A stretch of DNA of 64,000 nucleotides from Papio anubis. Its lineage: Eukaryota > Chordata > Mammalia > Primates > Cercopithecidae. Both the position numbers and the translations under genes were made by a program. The DNA lies in NCBI RefSeq assembly GCF_008728515.1, contig NC_044988.1, positions 35,877,159 through 35,941,158 on the forward strand, in the 5' to 3' direction. Position 1 is the stretch's first letter; each line of letters opens with the position of its first letter. Under the pieces are notes generated by a model, which worked only from the letters and a program-made list of their open reading frames with translations, was not told the origin of the DNA and did not search any database. This document shows positions 1 through 11,536 of this stretch, piece by piece.

Positions 1-13
1 TGTAAATCAATTT

Positions 14-322
14 TTTTTTCTTTCTTTTTTTTTTTTTTGAGACGGAGTCTCGCTCTGTCGCCCAGGCTGGAGTGCAGTGGCCGGATCTCAGCTCACTGCA
101 AGCCCCGCCTCCCGGGTTCACGCCATTCTCCTGCCTCAGCCTCCCAAGTAGCTGGGAGTACAGGCGCCCGCCACCTCGCCCGGCTAATTTTTTTTTTGTA
201 TTTTAGTAGAGACGGGGTTTCACTGTGTTAGCCAGGATGGTCTCGATCTCCTGACCTCGTGATCCGCCCGTCTCGGCCTCCCAAAGTGCTGGGATTACAG
301 GCTTGAGCCACCGCGCCCGGCC
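14..322 (-). mobile_element. AluYR-type SINE
   Basis: Full-length Alu, reverse-oriented with the A-tail as leading T's. Perfect 13-bp target duplication 'tgtaaatcaattt' at 1-13 and 323-335. It carries 'ccggatctcag' and 'aggcttgagcc', typical of young Old World monkey Alus. Confidence 0.95.
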
Positions 323-480
323 TGTAAATCAATTTGTATGTTTACTTGTTAGATTTGACAACATGCAGTGTTTTCGTTTTGGTAGGATTTTGTTTTAGAA
401 AGAGATTTAAATCACTTTGGTGGGAAAACCCCTAAAACTGACTTACTGGTTTGTACTTTTTTGTCATCTACTGTTTACAG

Positions 481-595
481 ATATTGTACTCCAAGATACT
501 TGGATTACGAAGATTTGGAGCGCAAGTACTGGAAGAACTTAACTTTTGTGGCACCCATCTATGGTGCAGATATTAACGGAAGCATATATGATGAG
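481..595 (+). CDS. KDM4C: KDM4C internal exon (JmjC domain, residues about 108-145)
   Basis: Internal exon of the lysine demethylase KDM4C, a nuclear Fe(II)/2-oxoglutarate dioxygenase that removes methyl groups from H3K9me3/me2 and H3K36me3. The acceptor is a pyrimidine-rich tract ending in 'ctgtttacag' at 480. Base 481 completes a codon begun in the previous exon, and 38 full codons follow, from YCTPRYLDYEDLERKYW to INGSIYDE. The exon ends in frame at 595, followed by donor 'gtacat'. The Tyr of the IYGAD motif (codon 560-562) corresponds to KDM4C Tyr134 (KDM4A Tyr132), which hydrogen-bonds 2-oxoglutarate. The family numbering fits exactly with the next exon, whose HTED His then falls at 190. 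The KDM4C assignment rather than a paralogue comes from residues such as YLDYED, NLTFVAP and INGSIYDE, compared with KDM4A from memory. No frame damage is seen. Confidence 0.95.
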
Positions 596-1209
596 GTACA
601 TTCATATTTACAGTGAGTTTTGTAAAGGATCATTGGATGTGACAGTTTTGTTACCATTTAAGCAGTTTAGAAGTGTTCTTTTGTTGTGCTTTTGGGTGAT
701 TCCTCAAAGGATGACAGGAAATATTCATCAGTAGGATTTCTGCTGCTGGTATTTTTCAAACTGAAGCTAGGTAATTGTACAAATACCTGAAATTGTTAAG
801 TAGTAATATGGTGTGTGATTATCTGGCTGATCTTTTCATTACATTAAAACTTTTTAAAGCAAAAATACATTATAAAAATGTTTGGAAAACAGGAAATATG
901 ATCCATCATACTGACACCTTAAAGCAGAAGCAGTATTTTTGATATATTTTTCCATTACTTTACCTCAATCATTAAAAAAAAGTTATATATGAACAGGCTT
1001 ATATTGTCCTTTTTTTTCACAGACAAATTGTAATAACTTTTTTCTTTTTTTAAAAAAGTACATGTTATTACAGTATTTTTAGCCATTTTAATGGAGCATA
1101 ATTCACTGGTTATAGTCTAATTCTTTTTGCCTTTTCCTGATATTTTAAAACCCTAATTCTAAAAGTTCTTTGTCTTTTGAAACCTTGTATACGCTCTCTA
1201 TTTTCTTTT
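596..1209 (+). other. Intronic sequence, no recognised feature
   Basis: AT-rich KDM4C intron directly after the donor. I see no repeat family or coding signal that I can name here. Confidence 0.6.
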
Positions 1210-1360
1210 TTTATTTATTTTATTATTTTTTTGAAATTTTTATTGAGACAGGATCTCAGTATGTTGCCCAGGCTGGTCTTGAACTCCTGGAGCTCAAGAG
1301 ATCTAACTGCCTCGGCCTCCTAAAGTCCTAGCATTAGAGGTGTGAGCCACCAGGCCTGGC
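1210..1360 (-). mobile_element. Free left Alu monomer (FLAM-like)
   Basis: Single reverse Alu arm of about 130 bp plus A-rich tail. It starts (reverse strand) 'gccaggcctggtggctcac' and ends after the 'gagatcctgtctc' block, with no second arm. Such monomers predate dimeric Alu. Confidence 0.75.
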
Positions 1361-1446
1361 ACGTTATTTTCTTTCGAAAAATTTCTTATCTACCAAAAGG
1401 TGGAACTAGTGCAATACATACCTGGATACCCTTCACTTAGGTTCAC

Positions 1447-1693
1447 CAGTACAAGTTAAGCATCCCTAATCCAGAAATCCAAAATCCAAAATGCTCCAGT
1501 GAGCATTTCCTTTGAGCATGACCTTTGAGCATCATATTGAAACTCAGAAAGTTTGGGATTTTGGAGCATTTTGGATTTTTCAGATTAGGGATGCGCAACC
1601 TGTATAATGCAAATACTCCAAAATGGGAAAAAATCCGTCATCTGAAATACCTCTGGGCCCAAGCATTATGGATAAGGGATACTTGATCTATAG
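1447..1693. mobile_element. Non-autonomous DNA transposon, probably Tigger/mariner type
   Basis: Imperfect terminal inverted repeats: 'aagttaagcatccctaatcc' on the left, and the inverse of 'ggataagggatacttgatc' on the right, plus internal palindromic 'aatcc' repeats. The family assignment is from memory of mammalian MER-type elements. Confidence 0.65.
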
Positions 1694-1750
1694 CTAATAG
1701 TTTGCCACATTTGCTTAATGTTTCTTTGTTTCTCTTTGTCTCTGTTTCTG

Positions 1751-1767
1751 TCTCTCTCTCTCTCTCC
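1751..1767. repeat. (TC)n microsatellite
   Basis: Short uninterrupted TC run. Confidence 0.8.
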
Positions 1768-2099
1768 TGTAACATTTGATGTATGATGCAGACATCACGA
1801 TAGTTTACCCTGAATTATATAAGCATGTATCTTTTAATTACAAGGGAGTTTAACATTTATGTAATATTATCTAGTGTATAGACCATATTGAAATTTTCCC
1901 AGTAATGTTATAACTCCTCCCGCCCCCATCCTGTAATGATTTAGTCAAGGATTCCCCTTTGTCACTAATAAGTGATCTATGGGGTGATACTCAAATATTA
2001 GGTGTCTATCTGTCCCCAACAGCCTTTCATTCAGTGGATTTAGCATCCATGGCATTCATTAATAATCCTTGCCTTAATTCCATTATTATATTATTTTGA

Positions 2100-2800
2100 A
2101 GCCTTTTTTATTTTGTAATATAAAATAAGCTAGAAAGTGCATAGAGCGTAAACCTAGAGCTTTATGAATTATTGTAAAGTGAACACCTGTGTACCATTTC
2201 TGACACCGAGGAAAACATTACCAGCACCGTAGAATTCCCTTACCTGCCCTATTACCTAGTATAGGCTCCCCTTTTCCTTCAACGGTAACTAGATATTCTG
2301 ACTTTAACAGTACAGCTCAGTGTGGCCTGTTTCTGAATTTTATATAACTAGGATCATTCAGCGTACATTCTTTTATGTCTGGCTTCTTATACTTCATACC
2401 TTATACCTTCTACTTTCTTGTATACCTTATATATACATGTTAGCTTTAGAAGAAAACGTTTTTTCCAGCTTACACTTCCTATAGCAATGTTTCCAAGTTT
2501 CCTTTGCTCCACATCCTCCCTAACACTCAATATTGTCATTTCTTTAATTTTAGCCGTTCTGTTGGTGTGTGTAGTCGTATCTTTTGGTTTTTAAGTTGCA
2601 TTATGATTTTTTTCCCCTTACGTTCACTAACTGTTTGGATTTCCCCTTTAGTGAAGTGCCTTTTCAAGTCTCTTATACGCTTTTCTTTTTTGTCATGCTT
2701 TTCTTTTTTTTTGGCTTAAGTTCCCTTTTCTTTGGTTTTAGCGATTCTTATTGGTTTATACTTCTTTATCTATCCTGCGTATGAGGTAGTAGCACAATTT
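2100..2800 (-). mobile_element. Old L1M/L1ME 3' fragment
   Basis: Reverse-oriented and highly diverged. It contains phrases typical of L1M 3' regions, such as 'tgtctggcttctta', 'ctccacatcctccctaacac' and 'aagtgccttttcaagtc'. Frames in it are fossil. Confidence 0.65.
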
Positions 2801-3047
2801 CAAATTTTATATATGAATTTTTAATTGCTGAACAGTTATTTCAAAGACCATTCTTATTTTTGAAGGTATTATATGATATTGTAGAATTGTCATATTCGGT
2901 GGAATGATGGCTGTGTAATTTTCTTAACTTAGCAATTAAAGATGCATATTGAAGGATATATGGTTGAAATAACATGAGGACTGGGATTTGTTTTTCAGTT
3001 ACTTAAGAAAATAAAGCTGAATGGATACAGATGAAAGAAGATTGGCT

Positions 3048-3069
3048 ACACACACACACACACACACAC
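3048..3069. repeat. (CA)11 microsatellite
   Basis: Perfect CA run abutting the T-tail of the next reverse Alu. Confidence 0.9.
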
Positions 3070-3656
3070 TTTTTTTTTTGAGACAGTCTTGCTCTGTCAC
3101 CCAGGTTGGCATGCAATGGCATGATCATGGCTCACTGCAGCCTTGACCTCCTGGGCTCAAGCAGTCTTCCTGCCTCCGCCTCCTATGTAGCTGGGGCTAC
3201 CTGCAGGCGCCACCATGCCTAGCTAATTTTTTTTTTTTTGTTGAGACGGAGTCTCGCTCTGTCTCCCAGGCTGGAGTGCAGTGGCGTGATCTCGGCTCAC
3301 TGCAAGCTCCGCCTCCCGGGTTCACGCCATTCTCCTGCCTCAGCCTCCTGAGTAGCTGGGACTACAGGCGCCCACCAACGCGCCCGGCTAATTTTTTGTA
3401 TTTTTAGTAGAAACGGGGTTTCACCGTGGTCTCGATCTCCTGACCTTGTGATCCGCCCGCCTCGGCCTCCCAAAGTGCTGGGATTACAGGCGTGAGCCAC
3501 CGCGCCCGGCACCTAGCTAATTTTTAAAATGCTTTTTGTAAAGACAGGGTCTTCCTATGTTGCCGACGCTGGTCTCAAACCCCTGGAGAGCAAGTGATCT
3601 CCCTCCTCAGCCTCCCAAAGTATTGGGATTACAGGTGTGAGCCACTGCACCCAGCC
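3070..3656 (-). mobile_element. AluJ, split by a nested Alu
   Basis: Old Alu in two parts, 3070-3230 and 3512-3656, both reverse. The break carries a 13-bp duplication 'cctagctaatttt' (3218-3230 and 3512-3524), which marks the later insertion. Confidence 0.9.
3231..3511 (-). mobile_element. AluY nested inside AluJ
   Basis: Younger reverse Alu inside the older copy. It lacks about 14 bp around the 'gttagccaggat' block after 'tttcaccgtg'. Confidence 0.9.
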
Positions 3657-3916
3657 CAGCAAAATATTTATAATTGAAGCTAGATGACAGACTGGTGTTT
3701 TAAATATGTATATGTTTGAAATAGTAAAAGTAAAAGTTAAAAAAAATAGCCTTTCCTCATTCTGCATCTGAATTTTTACTAGTATAAGTAATCTCTATGT
3801 TGAGAATGTACTGTTTATTAAAGTAGTACATGTAGTACATGTAGGAAAATTGAAAAATACAGAAAAGCATGAAGAAGAGAATAAAAATTGCTCATAAGTT
3901 TGTCAAACAGGAAAAA

Positions 3917-4216
3917 CTTTTTTTTTTTTTTTTTTGAAGACGGAGTCTCACTTTGTAGTCCAGGCTGGAGTGCAGTGGCGCGATCTTAGCTCACTGCAAC
4001 CTCCGACTCCCTGGTTTAAGCTATTCTCCTGCCTCAGCCTCCCGAGTAGCTGGGATTACAGGCACGTGCCATGATGCCCAGCTAATTTTTGTATTTTTGG
4101 TAGAGACGTGGTTTCACCATGTTGGCTAGGCTGGTCTCGATCTCCTGACCTTGTGATCCACCCACCTTAGCCTTCCAAAGTGCTGGCATTACAGGCGTGA
4201 GCCACCGCACCCTGCC
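3917..4216 (-). mobile_element. AluS
   Basis: Full-length reverse Alu with T-run at 3919, flanked by related 'aggaaaaac'/'aggaataac' duplications. Confidence 0.9.
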
Positions 4217-6225
4217 CAGGAATAACCTTTTTATGATTTCCTTTTGGTCTTTCTGTTTTATGTGAGTGTGTGTGTATATGCTTGCCTGTGTTTGCATGTG
4301 TGTTCATGTTTACCACCAAAGGGTTGAGAAGGTCTTTACAGTTTTTTTGGCTTTTGAAGCATTTCCAATACTGCTCTCCAGAAGGATCATTTGTTTTAGC
4401 ACAAGCCATGTCTAGACTACCAATTTCAAATTGTACCTTGTATTAAATGGTTGCTAGATTTTTGTTTGTTTCAGTTTCAAGTATATTCTTGGCTGATTTA
4501 TTCTTTAGTGATAATAAATTTCTTATGAGCTAAAAGTAAGTTTAGCTGTTGTGGGCAGGTCATTAGATGTTGCCCACAGGTAGGGGCAAGTTATGCACAT
4601 GTATGATAATGGTGAGGGCTCAGAGAGAGGCTAAGAGCAGCTTCTAGTGCTTAGAGCAATTGTCTGGGAAGGGTGTGGCAGCAAGTAGAACATGTAGGAA
4701 ATGGATGGTGAGGTATGTGGGCAGATGGGAGTGGGCATATTGGAAACATTTGTGTGGGTCTGGTATCTTTATGCTCTTACCAGTAGGCTTCCTAAAGAAT
4801 GTGGAAGAATGTGGCATCTTGCCTTGTTAAACCAGCTTCTGTGCGATTTGCATCGGAACGGGTGAGGCAGCTTAAGTACTGTTGTCCTTTTACACTTCAC
4901 AAAACGTGGGGCCCAGAGAGGGTCAAGTGCTTTTCCAAAGTTGGGAGGCTAATAAAAGGGCCATGACATGCTCTTATCCCCCACACCAGTGTTAGATAAG
5001 TCATTACGCATAGTCAATCTCATAGTTGTGGAAATATGTAAAACTAGGTCTTTGTCAACTACATACTGCCCCTGAGCTAATGGGGGTATTTTGTACCTTC
5101 TCCATAGCTTCTTCCTGTGTGTTGTATCCTGGCAAATGTTCAGGCTTCTGAGAAGAAGGTTGAGCTGATGGGTCATCTAGATCCTGGACTGAAAATTGCA
5201 TATCTGAGTGCTCGAAAATAAAATAAAACTCAATCTAAGTTTTTTTTTTTTTTTTTAAAACCACCTTTTAAGATACTTAACCTTTTTGTTCCCTTATTTT
5301 TGTGTATATAATTAAGAGTTAGAAGCAGCAAGTTTGGGATCATTTTCAGAAAGATTGATATAAAAAGGTCCTGAATTAGCTTTATGTATTTGGTAGTGAA
5401 ATAGCATAAGCATTGACTGTAAAGATGAGGTTGATGGACTGTGGTTTGCAGTGCTTGTCAATTTACTGCTTGTGTTTGAAAGCCCTTTACTCATTGGCAT
5501 TGCTTCAAGGGAACATTGACTTCTAGACTTCAGATTTGAGTAACTTTTGTTATTAAAATCCAATGAACAGAATCCACTGGTTTGTAAACACGCAGTTTTA
5601 AAACATCCTCATCGTTTACAGGTTTTAGAGCTGGGAATCTATCATTTTGGTAGGACCTACAAGGCAGTATTTTGTAGAATTTCTGCAGGCTCTGTGGAAG
5701 CATTTAGCAGCTCCTGAGCTGGACTGACATTTTCAGTGCTTTTGTAGCATAAAGACAGACATGAGAGGAGTGTTGCAAACTGCTTCTGATAAACAAAACC
5801 AATCACACTCAAGACACTTAAATTCAAACAAATGAAAAATAACTTGTATTTGCCCCCCTTGAGGTAGACGAAGAATAACAAAAGAAAGAGTGCTTTAAAG
5901 GGCGAGATGAAGAGTGAGTGTAATAATAGCTTACTGTCAGGAATGTTTGAATTCATTGCAATGAATGTGCATTTAAAAAGCCCATGGATTGTTTTGCTGT
6001 TGACTGTCTTGTCTTTACATTAATTCTTTAGTTCAGTATTTAAATTGAACTGGTTTCTTATGGTTCATGGCATTGTTTTGAAAGGAATTAGAGAGTCATC
6101 AAATTGCAGTTTACTTTTTCCTTGAATTTCTAATGGTAGCTATTTCCCTTAATCTTAAAAGAATGGTAAGAAAATCGTAGCCTTTGTTTGGTGGGGTGGG
6201 AGTTCTTGGAGAGGGTGTGGAGAGA
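4217..6225 (+). other. Intronic sequence, mostly unassigned
   Basis: About 2 kb without a young repeat. A stretch near 4905-4945 resembles the 'cccagagaggttaagt' block of MIR, too weak to call. Reverse open frames of 75-99 codons (4949-5956) have no recognisable domain and I treat them as chance. Confidence 0.55.
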
Positions 6226-6229
6226 TAAG

Positions 6230-6620
6230 AGAAGTAATTTGTGCAAGGTGCAAAGATGGATACGAATCCTGCTTCTCAAGTAGTTCATAGACTTAGTGGG
6301 GTGGAGGGACAGTTGGTGCAGTGGTCTTGACTCTTTGCAGCCTGCAGGAGAGATAGTATGAGCAGGCCTGCATTCAAGTAAGACTTTCTGGAGTGGGGAG
6401 GACATCTGAACTTGGCCTTGATGAGTAAGTTCCAGTGAAAGGAGAGAGAGTGAAAGGTGGGACTGGAGCTAGGTAAATTGAAGGGTGAAACCATAGCTAA
6501 TAGTCTCAGTATTTTTGCTGAAATTGTAGGTTGTTTGCTGAGCAGGAGCATAGGAGGATGAGACAAAACTTGAATAGCAGCTGTGGCATATGGGAGAGAG
6601 GCCTGAATCAGGGCTGTGGG
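6230..6620 (+). mobile_element. L2 LINE fragment (ancient)
   Basis: Phrases such as 'tcaagtagttcatagactta', 'gactttctggag', 'ctgaacttggccttgatgag' and 'agagagtgaaaggtggga' follow the order of the L2 3' consensus, diverged. Confidence 0.55.
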
Positions 6621-6876
6621 CCTGGGTCATGGATCTGACCCATGGCCCCACAGCAGCCCCACCTACTTTGTTCTAGAGTCTGAATTTTGTCTCTTAGCCC
6701 CAGGCAAATCTTTTAAGGAGCAGAGAAGCTACCATGGTAGTTTTGATCCAAGCTGGGCTATAGCATAGGAATTAGGGGTGAGGGTGTACATGAAGGACTA
6801 GATCAGAGTAGTCATCCTTGACAGGAGAGGGAGAAGGGTCTGGAAATCCCCTGGCTTGAGTCTTGACCTCTCTCTT

Positions 6877-8292
6877 TTTTTTTTTTTTTTTAAATTATAC
6901 TTTAAGTTCTAGGATACATGTACACAACATGCAGGTTTGATGCATAGGTATACATGTGCCATGTGGGTTTGCTGCACCCATCAACTCATCATTTGCATTA
7001 GATATTTCTCCTAATGCTATCCCTCCCCCAGCCCCCACCCCCACACAGGCACCGGTGTGTGATGTTCCCCACCCTGTGTCCAAGTGATTTCATTGTTCAG
7101 TTCCCACCTATGAGTGAGAACATGTGGTGTTTGGTTTTCTGTTCTTGTGATAGTTTGCTGAGAATGATGGTTTCCAGTTTCATCCACGTCCCTGCAAAGG
7201 ACATGAATTCATCCGTTTTTATGGCTGCATAGTATTCCATGGTGTATATGTGCCACATTTTCTTAATCTAGTCTATCATTGATGGACATTTGGGTTGGTT
7301 CCAAGTCTTTGCTGTCGTGAATAGTGCCACAGTAAACATACGTGTGCACATGTCTTTATAGTAGCATGATTTATAATCCTTTGGGTATATACCCAGTAAT
7401 GGGATTGAGGGAAGAGAGAGACTCTCTCACAATATTTTATATCGTTTTATACTCAGTACCTGTTTTAAGAATAAAAAAGGAAGTGAAACCAAAGGCAGGC
7501 AGCCCGGCGCCAGGCACCAGATCCAAAACCAGACCTGAAACCAGGCCTGGGCCTGCCTGGCCTAAACCTGGTAGTTAAAAATCAACTTATGACTTAGCAA
7601 CTGATGTTATCCATAGATTCCTGACATTGTATGGAAGAACACCATGAAACTCCCTGCTCTGTTCTGTTTCACGCTGACTACCAGTGCATGAAACCCCTGT
7701 CACGTACCCCCTAGAATGCTCAATCAATCGCGACCCTTTCATGTGAAATCTTTAGTGTTGTGAGCCCTTAAAAGGGACAGAAATTGTGCACTCGAGGAGC
7801 GTGGATTTTAAGACGGTAGCTTGCCGATGCTCCCAGCTGAATAAAGCCCTTCCTTCTACAACTCGGTGTCTGAGGGGTTTTGTCTGCCACTTGTCCTGCT
7901 ACAGGATGGCTGAGTCAAATGGTAATTCTAGTTCTAGATCCTTGAGGAATCGCCACACTGTCTTCCACAATGGTTGAACTAATTTACACTCCCACCAACA
8001 GTGTAAAAGCATTCCTATTTCTCCACATCCTCTCCAGCATCTGTTGTTTCCTGACTTTTTAATGATAACCATTCTAACTGGTGTGAGATGGTATCTCATT
8101 GTGGTTTTGATTTGCATTTCTCTGATGACCAGTGATGATGAGCATTTTTTTCATGTGTCTGTTGGCTGCATAGATGTCTTCTTTTGAGAAGTGTCAGTTC
8201 ATATCCTTTGCCAACTTTTTGATGGGGTTGTTTTTTTATTGTAAATTTGTTTGAGTTCTTTGTAGATTCTGGATATTAACCTTTTATCAGGT
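6877..8292 (-). mobile_element. L1 (L1PA/PB-type) 3' end, split by an LTR
   Basis: 5'-truncated L1 read on the reverse strand: T-tail 6877-6892, 3' UTR, then ORF2 C-terminal sequence. It is interrupted at 7406-7903. Flanks 'tcttgacctctc' (6862-6873) and 'tcttggcctctc' (8292 on) look like its target duplication. No intact ORF2. Confidence 0.9.
7406..7903 (+). mobile_element. Solo LTR of an endogenous retrovirus, probably class I
   Basis: 498-bp insert beginning TG and ending CA, inside the L1. It is flanked by the 4-bp duplication GGAT (7402-7405 and 7904-7907), which restores the L1 sequence exactly when removed. Polyadenylation signal AATAAA is at 7840-7845, followed by an R/U5-like tail 'aactcggtgtctgagg'. 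A 4-bp duplication is usual for gammaretrovirus-like (class I) insertions. No internal viral genes or second LTR remain, so it arose by LTR-LTR recombination. The exact family is not recognised. Confidence 0.85.
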
Positions 8293-8307
8293 CTTGGCCT
8301 CTCATTC

Positions 8308-8591
8308 TTTTTTTTGTTTGAGATGGAGTGTGCTCTGTCGTCTAGGGTAGAGTGCAGTGGCCCGATCTCAACCTCTGCCCCCCGGGTTCAAGCAGTTCTC
8401 TTGCCTTAGCCTCCCAAGTAGCTGGGATTACAGGTGCTTGCCACCACACCTGGCTAATTTTTGTATTTTTAGCAGAGACAGTGATTCGCCATGTTGGCCA
8501 GGCTGGTCTTGAACTCCTGGCCTCAAATGATCTGCCTGCCTTGGGCTCCCAAAGTGCTGGGATTACAGGCATGAGCCACTGTGCCTGGCTG
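8308..8591 (-). mobile_element. Alu (S/J)
   Basis: Reverse Alu inserted next to the L1 5' junction, with duplication 'ggcctctcattc'/'ggcccctctttt'. Confidence 0.85.
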
Positions 8592-8739
8592 GCCCCTCTT
8601 TTATTCTGCTGCTGCTTTCAGAGCTTGATTTCCTTAGGTTATCCTAAAAAATCTGAACACCATAGGTGGTAACCTATGGCAACAGTAACACAACTTAAGC
8701 AAGTTATTATTTTTAAAACCAAAACACGAAGACTCTCAA

Positions 8740-8985
8740 AGGCATGGGGTGAATCCAGCCTTTGGGTATATATGAAGAGTAGGGTTTGGCTGTCAAGTTC
8801 TGCCTTTCGCTGGTTTTTGTAATAAAACTTTCTTGGAGCCCAGTCTTACTTTTTCATTTGCATATTATGTATTTTTGCACTACAGTGGCAGAGGTGAGTT
8901 AGTTGTGACAGAGATTATATGGCCTTCAATGCCTAATATATTTACTGTTTCTTTGCAGAAAATGTTTGTCAGCCCCTTACATAGA
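8740..8985 (+). mobile_element. hAT-type DNA transposon fossil
   Basis: Matches the common MER-type element with 'taataaaactttcttgga', 'tatggccttcaatgcctaa', 'tatttactgtttctttgcag' and 'atgtttgtcagcccctta' in order. Ends are not well defined. Confidence 0.55.
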
Positions 8986-9860
8986 GGACAATTATTTGTT
9001 CTTGGGGAAGGGTGTACAAATCCTTTTTGAGATAGATGGGATATAAAAAAATTTGAATATTCTCAGGAGGATGAGATTAATATAATTGACTGCATTGATT
9101 CCTTGCAAGAAAGAAATTGGAGTGTTTAGTGATTTCAGGAACCTTCTGTAGTTAGAAAAAGATCTTAGAAATAGAGCCATCTTTGGTCCTGGGTTAAGTC
9201 TTAGATGATTCTTTGGAAACAGTACATACACATAAGGAACTTAAGATCTGAATTTTTTTTTGTTATGTTTCACTAAGGGCTGTTCTGCCAATGGAGTTTT
9301 AATTAGCCTTTGTTAACTTCCTTTACATTAGAATACTTAGCCCTCTGTTAGAAGCAGTATGAGAGTTTCTTTGGGAAACAAAACAAACACACAAAGATAA
9401 AGATAAAAGAGGGACAGAGAGAAAAAAAAGTCCTGTAACTTGGTGGGGTGATAAGATTTGGCTAAAGGACCTGCAAGTCAGCAGATGTCTGTAGAAAAGA
9501 CAGAAGATATAACATTGCTGAGATGGCCAGTAGCCATGTACACCTGCACTGACCTTTGAAGGCAGAGCTGCATCTCTTTTTTTCTGTGTGTGAGAGCTAA
9601 GAATAGACATCAACATTACCTACGTTAGTGCAGTGACAAAAGATCATCAGGCTTGTATTCTATGGTATTTTGGGCTGCATTTCTAGCAATACCTATTGTA
9701 TAGCATAATGACGATTCTTCTAATGATAATGCTTCATTAAATAGAGGTATAAAATGAAGTTCCACATGTTTTGCTCATGCTATTATCTTCATAATCTGTA
9801 ACCCTAGATGAACCTCCTGTGTGTATTCAAGTCGTCTTTGTAAGAGTTTCCGTTTGCTGA
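8986..9860 (+). other. Intronic sequence, nothing recognised
   Basis: AT-rich sequence. The reverse open frames here (79 and 97 codons) have no family resemblance and are probably chance. Confidence 0.55.
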
Positions 9861-9882
9861 GTGGTGACACATAGCTCCTCCC

Positions 9883-10608
9883 CTAATCCTCATCTCTATC
9901 CTCCATCATGCTGGCTCTCCAGTTTGAATGCCTCATAGCATAACATACAGGGCAGTCTTCAGTGGCCCCTTTGAACCAATGTTTTGCACCAAAAGAGGGT
10001 AGCTTATCCTCATTGTCAGAGTACCCATGGAGCAGTTTAGCCTTTGGATTCTGTAATAAACCTATGGGATAGCATTTCATAAAGACTGAGAATTTCCTGT
10101 GTGTGTAACCATCTTTGGCGATAGTTTTCTGCAGGTCACTGGAGGAAGACAGCCACACTTCACTGTGAGGGGATGCTGCCCTACCTGATACCTTCAATTT
10201 CTGCTATCTTACACTGTTGTTGGATCTTTCAGACCATTTTGCACTTGCTTTGAAACTCAGCTCCTTCACTGAATCATGTTGCTCCTTCATTGCTGCTGCC
10301 TCCAGATCTCCAAAGGTGTCCCCCAACCTTTCTTGTACCAGCCTGATAATCATTGGTCTCCTACCCTGAGAATGGCTGTGAGTCCACTGCAAAAGGAATT
10401 TCTCTGGTTTTTCAAAATTTTGAGTCACATGGTGAAGCTCTTCAGGAGCAACTCTGCTATGTTGAAGAGATTGGGACATGTCAAGTTAATATCTGATGGG
10501 CCTCCTTCCTTCAGTACGTGCCATCATTTCCAACTCTTCATAGTCTTCTGTAGGTCTCATATGCTCACTTACTTTCTCCTCGGGGTTTTCTACTTTTTCA
10601 GGAGACAT
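9883..10608 (-). pseudogene. Unidentified retrocopy-like frame with two in-frame stops
   Basis: On the reverse strand a single reading frame runs 242 codons from ATG at 10608-10606 (MSPEKVENPEEKVSEHMRP...) to a terminal stop after ...SMMEDRDED at 9883. It is interrupted only by TAA after 'GRRPIRY' and TAG after 'NNSVR'. No frameshift is needed to join the three parts. The product would be hydrophilic and charged, with no signal peptide or membrane segment; the C-terminal third has a KHWF..CPVCYAMRH patch. There are no introns within it. I do not recognise the parent family, and no clear poly-A tail or target duplication was found. It may be a processed pseudogene of a small nuclear/testis-type protein, or an unusually long chance frame. 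Confidence 0.5.
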
Positions 10609-10639
10609 TTTCACTCACTGATGGGAAGATGACAGCAGT

Positions 10640-11160
10640 GATGCCAATTTATTTAATATGGGTGCTAGGCATATTCCTTTTGGGAAAACATCTGAGATAC
10701 AACTTAGCTGCAGACTATATTCTCTGACCTAGATTTGTATACAACTGAAACAGTTGTGTTGGTGGACACCATCATAGAGAGTCTTTACTTTGGAGAGTGA
10801 ATATTGGGTAAAAAAATTATTATAGCATGTATTTGGAAAATGGTAACAGAAGATGAAGGTTACTTGTATTTATTTTTGTGGCATTTCTTTTCGTGGCTAT
10901 TTCTTCTGCAGTAGACTCTGAGTTCATTGGTGACAGGTGTTATTTCTCATGTACTCTCTAGCTCCAGTCTCTGGCATAGTGTCTGATGAGTGCATGGCAT
11001 TGAAAAAATAGCTTTGAAAAATAGTGTGATCTAACAACAGACTACAACAAGATGGTCTGGTTACAGCAAGAGACTTGGGGAGGGCTTTGGATGAGAAGGA
11101 TGAGGAGGGTTGAGGTGACCTTCCCCAGTGGGCATTTTTCTGAACTCTATTACTCCAAGA
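10640..11160 (+). other. Intronic sequence, nothing recognised
   Basis: No repeat family or coding signal that I can name. Confidence 0.55.
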
Positions 11161-11280
11161 CAGTAGTTCTCAAACTTTTCAGTCTTAAGGCCCTGTTACA
11201 ATCATAATAATTATTGTGAACCTCAAATAACTTTCATTTAAGGAGGTTATATCTATTCTTTTTTATTGTATTAGAAATTC

Positions 11281-11322
11281 AGGCCAGACACGGTGGCTCA
11301 TGAAAAAAAAAAAAAAAAAAAA
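11281..11322 (+). mobile_element. Micro-Alu: first ~20 bp of Alu joined to a poly-A tail
   Basis: 'ggccagacacggtggctcat' runs directly into about 20 A's. Virtually the whole Alu body is deleted. Confidence 0.75.
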
Positions 11323-11536
11323 GGAAATTAAGAGAATATTTAAAAAAATAGTTAATTCTTTAAAACAATCCATTACATATCAACATATATTATTTTATAC
11401 AAGGTGACTATAGGATGGAGGGGAGCAGACAGAAAAAGAAAAGGTGACTCTATTTTCCCAATTAAAAAATTAGTAAGAAGAGTCACATTAGTTTACATTT
11501 TTCAAATCTCTTATGTCTAGCTTAATAGAAGATTGT

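Noticed and set aside
7899..8117. Reverse 72-codon frame with IKTTMRYHLTPVRM
   Set aside because: This is the L1 ORF2 C-terminal region, truncated.
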